DNA of 64,000 bases from DAOSCP01 sp035379625. Lineage in GTDB: Bacteria; Bacteroidota; Ignavibacteria; Ignavibacteriales; DAOSCP01. The notes under the pieces are model-generated. The model did not search any database, had not been told where the DNA came from, and saw only the letters and a program-made list of their open reading frames with translations. Of this stretch, positions 60,136-64,000 are shown piece after piece (position 1 is the first letter of the stretch; every line of letters starts with the position of its first letter). Made by a program: the position numbers and the translations under genes. The stretch is taken from assembly GCA_035379625.1 (NCBI GenBank), contig DAOSVM010000005.1, positions 1-64,000 on the forward strand. The letters run 5' to 3'.

Positions 60136-61140
60136 TTGAAAATAAATAATACAAAAATACTAGTCTTTTTACAAAATTCATTTATTTGGTTACTTAATCT
60201 AATTCTTTTATACGCAATTAAATACAGAAATCAAAATTTATCAATTACCGAATTCAAATTTACATTGGGAAATGTAATAAATTTGAGTTGTGTTTTATTT
60301 AATATTATACTATTAGCTGTAGTATTAATAAAAAATAATTTTAGCAAAATTAAAATTACACAAATTTATGGATTAACATTTGGAATTTTTATTTCACTTT
60401 TTGTCGTTTTTATTTTAACTGAATTTAACATTCCTATTCCTAAAATATATATAGGTTATTATCACATAAAAAAAATTTTAATTTTAGTAGCTTTTATGTT
60501 TGTTCAAATATTACAATTTTATATTTCTTCAATCTTATTAGGTTCTTTACAAAGAAGAACTCCTAAAATCCTGGAGCATTTACTTTTTATAACCATATTT
60601 TTTTCAATACTTTATGTTATATCATTTGCAAATTTATTTTCAAAAGTTAGTTTTAATGAAAACAAAAAATATGATTATGGAGTAGTTTTAGGGGCTGCTG
60701 TATGGTCTAATAATAGGCCAAGTCCTTCACTAATTGAAAGAGTTGAGCGAGCAATTACATTATTTAAAAGTGGAAATATTGAAAAAATATATTTAACTGG
60801 TGGAAATGCGCCAGGAGAACTGAGCGAGGCAGAAGTTGCTTTTAATTATATTCAAAAAAAATATCCAGAAAAAGATATTTTGGACAATATAATTTTAGAA
60901 AAAGAAACAAAATCTACAGCTGAACAAATTTATTACGTAAAATTATTGCTTAAACAAAATAAAAATATTCTTATAATTTCAGATTATTTACACGTTCTAA
61001 GAGCTCAAAAAATGTGTGAGTTTTTTAATGTAAAAGCTGATGTCGCTCCAACAAATGATTTATCCGAAAGCAAAATTACGATCTTTAAACTTTTTCGAGA
61101 AGCAAGTGCATTATTAATGTTTTTGTTGTTTGCTTATTAA
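60136..61140 (+). CDS. Membrane protein with DUF218 (ElyC/SanA/YdcF) domain
   Basis: A 334-residue protein with about five membrane helices in the first 170 residues, then a DUF218 domain: YGVVLGAAVWSNNRPSPSLIERV, KIYLTGGNAP, EKETKSTAEQIYYVK and ISDYLHVLRAQKM. E. coli relatives (ElyC, SanA) affect envelope integrity and peptidoglycan-precursor use; the chemistry is unresolved. No ATG is available near the start; TTG at 60136, two bases after the previous stop, is the only sensible initiation site. lon follows 13 bases downstream. Confidence 0.8.
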   Translation: MKINNTKILVFLQNSFIWLLNLILLYAIKYRNQNLSITEFKFTLGNVINLSCVLFNIILLAVVLIKNNFSKIKITQIYGLTFGIFISLFVVFILTEFNIPIPKIYIGYYHIKKILILVAFMFVQILQFYISSILLGSLQRRTPKILEHLLFITIFFSILYVISFANLFSKVSFNENKKYDYGVVLGAAVWSNNRPSPSLIERVERAITLFKSGNIEKIYLTGGNAPGELSEAEVAFNYIQKKYPEKDILDNIILEKETKSTAEQIYYVKLLLKQNKNILIISDYLHVLRAQKMCEFFNVKADVAPTNDLSESKITIFKLFREASALLMFLLFAY

Positions 61141-61153
61141 ATAAGAGGAGAGT

Positions 61154-63508
61154 ATGAAAAAAGTAAAGAATACACAATTACCAGAAATTTTACCTGTTCT
61201 ACCACTTGTAGATAAAGTGTTATTCCCCGGGATGGTTCTTCCTGTATTAGTTGGTAGGGAGCAATCCCTTGAAGCAGTTATGATGGCTATGAACAACAAT
61301 AAAATGTTGTTTGTTGTTGCACAAAAAGAAAATAAAACGGAAAAATTAAATCCTGATGATATTTTTTCTTTCGGGACTATTGCTACTATCGTTAGTATGG
61401 TCAGACTACCAAATGGCCTTTTAAAAATATTACTTGAAGGTTTATATCCTGCTCATATACAGTCGGTTACAAATACAAATGATTATTTGGAATGTACTTT
61501 TAAAGTTATAGATTATCGAGATGACAAAAATGATAAAGATTTAGAAATTCTCTTTAAACAATTAGAAAGATTGTTTACAGAGTATGTGCGTGCTAATGAT
61601 AATATCCCAAATGAGCTATTGGATACATATGAAAATTTGGAATCATTTCAACAAAAAGTTTTTTTTGTTGTTGCAAATATAAATGAAAAAAATAAAACCA
61701 AACAACAACTCTTAGAAGCACCAAATTTGAAAGAACAGATTCTAATTGCAATTAATTTGCTTGAAACTGAATTGCAAGTTTTGAAAGTACATAAAGAAAT
61801 TGAAAACAAAGTACGAGAAAAACTAGTTAGCAACCAGAAAAAAGCTATTATTCAAGAGCAAATTAGAATTTTAAAGCAAGAATTGGGCGATGAAGTTGAC
61901 GAGATAGAAGATACTGATATTCAAAAATTCAAAGAAATGGCCAAAAAAGCCAAATTACCAAAAAATATTTATGAAAAATTTAATGAAGAAATTAAAAAAT
62001 TAGCTAAAACTCATCCATTTTCACCAGAATATAGTGTAACTCGTAATTATATAGAATGGTTGGAAAAAGTTCCGTGGACAAAAAAGACAAAGGATAATTT
62101 GGATATAAGTGTTGTAAAAAAGATTTTGGATGAAGATCATTACGGTTTAGAGAAACCTAAAGAAAGAATTTTGGAATATATTTCAGTTCTCAATTTAGTA
62201 AAATCACTCAGAGGTCAAATTTTATGTTTAGTTGGGCCACCGGGAGTTGGTAAAACATCTTTGGCTAAATCTATCGCAAGAGCACTGAATAGAAATTTTG
62301 TAAGAATATCACTTGGTGGTGTTCGTGATGAAGCAGAAATTAGAGGGCACAGAAGAACTTATGTAGGTGCTTTGCCTGGTAAAATTATTCAAGCTATGAA
62401 AAAAGCTGGTAGTATCAATCCTGTTATATTACTTGATGAAATTGATAAAATGACAAGCGATTTCCGTGGCGATCCAGCATCCGCTATGTTGGAAGTTTTA
62501 GATCCCGAGCAAAATAAAGCTTTCAACGATCATTATCTTGAAGTTGATTATGATCTTTCAAATGTCTTTTTTATTACTACAGCTAACGTAATGTATAATA
62601 TTCCTGCACCTTTGTTGGATAGAATGGAAGTTATTGAATTACCCGGCTATCTTAGCAATGAAAAAATACATATTGCTTTAAATCATATAATTCCAAAACA
62701 AAAAGAATTAAACGGCCTGAAAGATATTAAAATAATTTGGCAAAAATCTTCTTTAAATTATTTAATTGATAATTATACTCGTGAAGCTGGAGTTAGAAAT
62801 TTAGAAAGAACAATAGCAAGTTTGATGAGAAAAATTGCAAAAGATATTGTTGAAAATAAAATGAAAATCGATGATAAATTAACAATTACTTTAACAGAAA
62901 AGAAAATTACAAGTTATTTAGGCGTACCAAAATATACAAAAGATTTTGCATATACTGAGCCAAAAATTGGCGTAGCAAATGGGCTTGCGTGGACATCCAC
63001 CGGAGGTGATGTTATGGTTGTTGAAGCTACTGCTATGAAAGGAAGTGAAAAACTTATTCTTACCGGTAAACTTGGTGACGTGATGAAAGAATCGGCTACA
63101 ACCGCATTTAGTTTTATTAAAGCTAATGCCGATTATTTTGGTATAAATCCAGAAACTTACGAGAAAAAAGATATCCATATCCATTTCCCTGAAGGTGCTA
63201 TACCAAAAGATGGACCTTCGGCTGGAATAACTATCGCTACAGTGTTAGTTTCTATTTTAGCTAATAAGAAAGTTAATCCTGATTTTGCGATGACAGGTGA
63301 AATTACTTTACAAGGTAATATTTTGCCAATTGGTGGATTAAATGAAAAATTATTAGCTGCTAAAAGATTAAAAATCAATAATGTTATTATTCCTGCTGAA
63401 AATGAAAAAGATTTAACCGAAATAAAACAAGATATTAAAGCAGGGCTCAATATTATTTTTGTTAAAAATTATTTTGAAGCTTACAAATATTTATTCATTA
63501 ACGAGTAA
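61154..63508 (+). CDS. lon: ATP-dependent protease Lon
   Basis: A 784-residue serine protease. It has an N-terminal substrate-recognition domain (LPVLPLVDKVLFPGMVLPV), a coiled-coil region and an AAA+ module with Walker A GPPGVGKTS and Walker B VILLDEIDK. The proteolytic domain has catalytic Ser689 in DGPSAGI and a Lys further on. It degrades misfolded and regulatory proteins in the cytoplasm. AGAGGAG precedes the ATG. It lies 13 bases after the DUF218 gene and 3 bases ahead of msrC, so all may share a transcript. Confidence 0.97.
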   Translation: MKKVKNTQLPEILPVLPLVDKVLFPGMVLPVLVGREQSLEAVMMAMNNNKMLFVVAQKENKTEKLNPDDIFSFGTIATIVSMVRLPNGLLKILLEGLYPAHIQSVTNTNDYLECTFKVIDYRDDKNDKDLEILFKQLERLFTEYVRANDNIPNELLDTYENLESFQQKVFFVVANINEKNKTKQQLLEAPNLKEQILIAINLLETELQVLKVHKEIENKVREKLVSNQKKAIIQEQIRILKQELGDEVDEIEDTDIQKFKEMAKKAKLPKNIYEKFNEEIKKLAKTHPFSPEYSVTRNYIEWLEKVPWTKKTKDNLDISVVKKILDEDHYGLEKPKERILEYISVLNLVKSLRGQILCLVGPPGVGKTSLAKSIARALNRNFVRISLGGVRDEAEIRGHRRTYVGALPGKIIQAMKKAGSINPVILLDEIDKMTSDFRGDPASAMLEVLDPEQNKAFNDHYLEVDYDLSNVFFITTANVMYNIPAPLLDRMEVIELPGYLSNEKIHIALNHIIPKQKELNGLKDIKIIWQKSSLNYLIDNYTREAGVRNLERTIASLMRKIAKDIVENKMKIDDKLTITLTEKKITSYLGVPKYTKDFAYTEPKIGVANGLAWTSTGGDVMVVEATAMKGSEKLILTGKLGDVMKESATTAFSFIKANADYFGINPETYEKKDIHIHFPEGAIPKDGPSAGITIATVLVSILANKKVNPDFAMTGEITLQGNILPIGGLNEKLLAAKRLKINNVIIPAENEKDLTEIKQDIKAGLNIIFVKNYFEAYKYLFINE

Positions 63509-63511
63509 AAT

Positions 63512-64000
63512 ATGAAAACAATCGAAAAAATAAGCGGAAAAGAAGAAAAATATATTTACTTGTTGAACAATTTGGAAACTTTTTTTGATAAAAATGATCA
63601 TATTTTATCTAATCTATCGAACTTTGCTGCCGTTTATTACGATACATTCGAAAACCTAAACTGGGCTGGTTTTTATTTTGATGATGGTAAAAAATTAGTT
63701 TTAGGTCCATTTCAAGGAAAAATTGCCTGTACAAATATCGATTATAATCGTGGTGTATGCGGAAAAGCTTTCTCAACTGATCAAGTTGTTGTTGTCAAAG
63801 ATGTTCATCAATTTGAAGGGCATATTGCGTGTGATGCCGCATCACAATCTGAAATTGTTGTGCCATTTTACAAAAATAATCAAAAATTCGGCGTGTTTGA
63901 TGTCGATAGTCCTAAACTTGAAAATTTTTGTGATGTCGACGCACATTATTTGAAATTAATAATCGATAAATTTTTTGATAAAATTATAAACTATGAAGAT
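63512..64000 (+). CDS. msrC: Free methionine-(R)-sulfoxide reductase (GAF domain), 3' end cut by window edge
   Basis: 163 codons are visible and remain open at the window edge; the family is about 150-170 residues, so the gene is nearly complete. The GAF-domain fRMsr signature is clear: NWAGFYF, LGPFQGKIACT, RGVCGKAF, EGHIACDAASQSEIVVPF and FDVDSP. The three cysteines at KIACT, GVCGK and HIACD are those of the catalytic cycle. The enzyme repairs oxidised free methionine using thioredoxin. It starts 3 bases after lon, linking protein quality control with oxidative repair. Confidence 0.93.
   Translation, partial: MKTIEKISGKEEKYIYLLNNLETFFDKNDHILSNLSNFAAVYYDTFENLNWAGFYFDDGKKLVLGPFQGKIACTNIDYNRGVCGKAFSTDQVVVVKDVHQFEGHIACDAASQSEIVVPFYKNNQKFGVFDVDSPKLENFCDVDAHYLKLIIDKFFDKIINYED

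Overview
This window is a strongly AT-rich bacterial chromosome segment. Four secreted proteins end in type IX secretion (T9SS) C-terminal sorting domains of the YPNPFNP...GIYF...K form. It also carries FadL/OmpP1-type and other outer-membrane proteins, an exbB-exbD-exbD-tonB operon, a DUF6132 protein and an AURKAIP1/COX24-like mini-protein. Many genes have clear Shine-Dalgarno sequences, which is atypical of core Bacteroidia/Flavobacteriia. I infer a low-GC member of the wider Bacteroidota/Chlorobi group, such as an Ignavibacteria or Kapabacteria relative. The exact lineage cannot be fixed from the sequence alone.

Layout. 1-560: transposase fragment and the first copy of a GC-hairpin repeat element. 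562-5330: aminotransferase, GH38 alpha-mannosidase-like protein, HU, a ribosome-associated mini-protein and tRNA-Thr. 5372-5898: complete repeat element. 5962-15657: envelope proteins, a tripeptidyl-peptidase II-like subtilase, tex and a GH53 galactanase. 15691-16047: truncated element. 16108-20138: hutU and a malic enzyme-phosphotransacetylase fusion. 20241-26769: Ton energy-transduction operon with a PstS-like lipoprotein and a large TPR protein; inside it a small TonB-like gene is frameshifted in its signal peptide. 26831-29935: unknown acidic protein, RNA m5C methyltransferase, serS. 30002-30515: second complete element, inverted. 30549-42695: SGNH lipoprotein, FadL porin, bifunctional nuclease, then a surface-protein block. 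42905-46781: two-lipoyl-domain E2, tRNA-Ser, M1 aminopeptidase. 46848-49145: ferredoxin/[FeFe]-hydrogenase-like domain fused to a chemotaxis signalling domain. 49173-55652: stress cluster (clpC, dnaK, two hsp20, DJ-1/PfpI). 55682-64000: VIT transporter, small membrane proteins, a chorismate mutase-prephenate dehydratase-DAHP synthase fusion, ABC ATPase, DUF218 protein, lon and the start of msrC.

Most unusual content. (i) A family of about 520-bp non-coding elements, two complete and two partial. They have about 21-bp terminal inverted repeats, end-specific GC-rich hairpins and three internal repeats spaced about 55 bp apart, and most abut transcription terminators. (ii) Apparent remnants of the same element ends are read as protein in both linkers flanking the second lipoyl domain of E2. 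(iii) The soluble hydrogenase-like chemoreceptor fusion lacks the usual proton-transfer Cys. (iv) The TonB-like gene is interrupted at a TTTTC pentamer tract. (v) The GH38 protein has lost its nucleophilic Asp. (vi) The two ends of phenylalanine biosynthesis are fused in one trifunctional polypeptide.

The secreted glycosidases, peptidases and T9SS proteins suggest an organism that degrades polymers and peptides. Histidine breakdown (hutU) and malate/acetyl-phosphate metabolism feed central carbon. The Ton system energises outer-membrane uptake, and the chaperone/protease cluster maintains protein quality.
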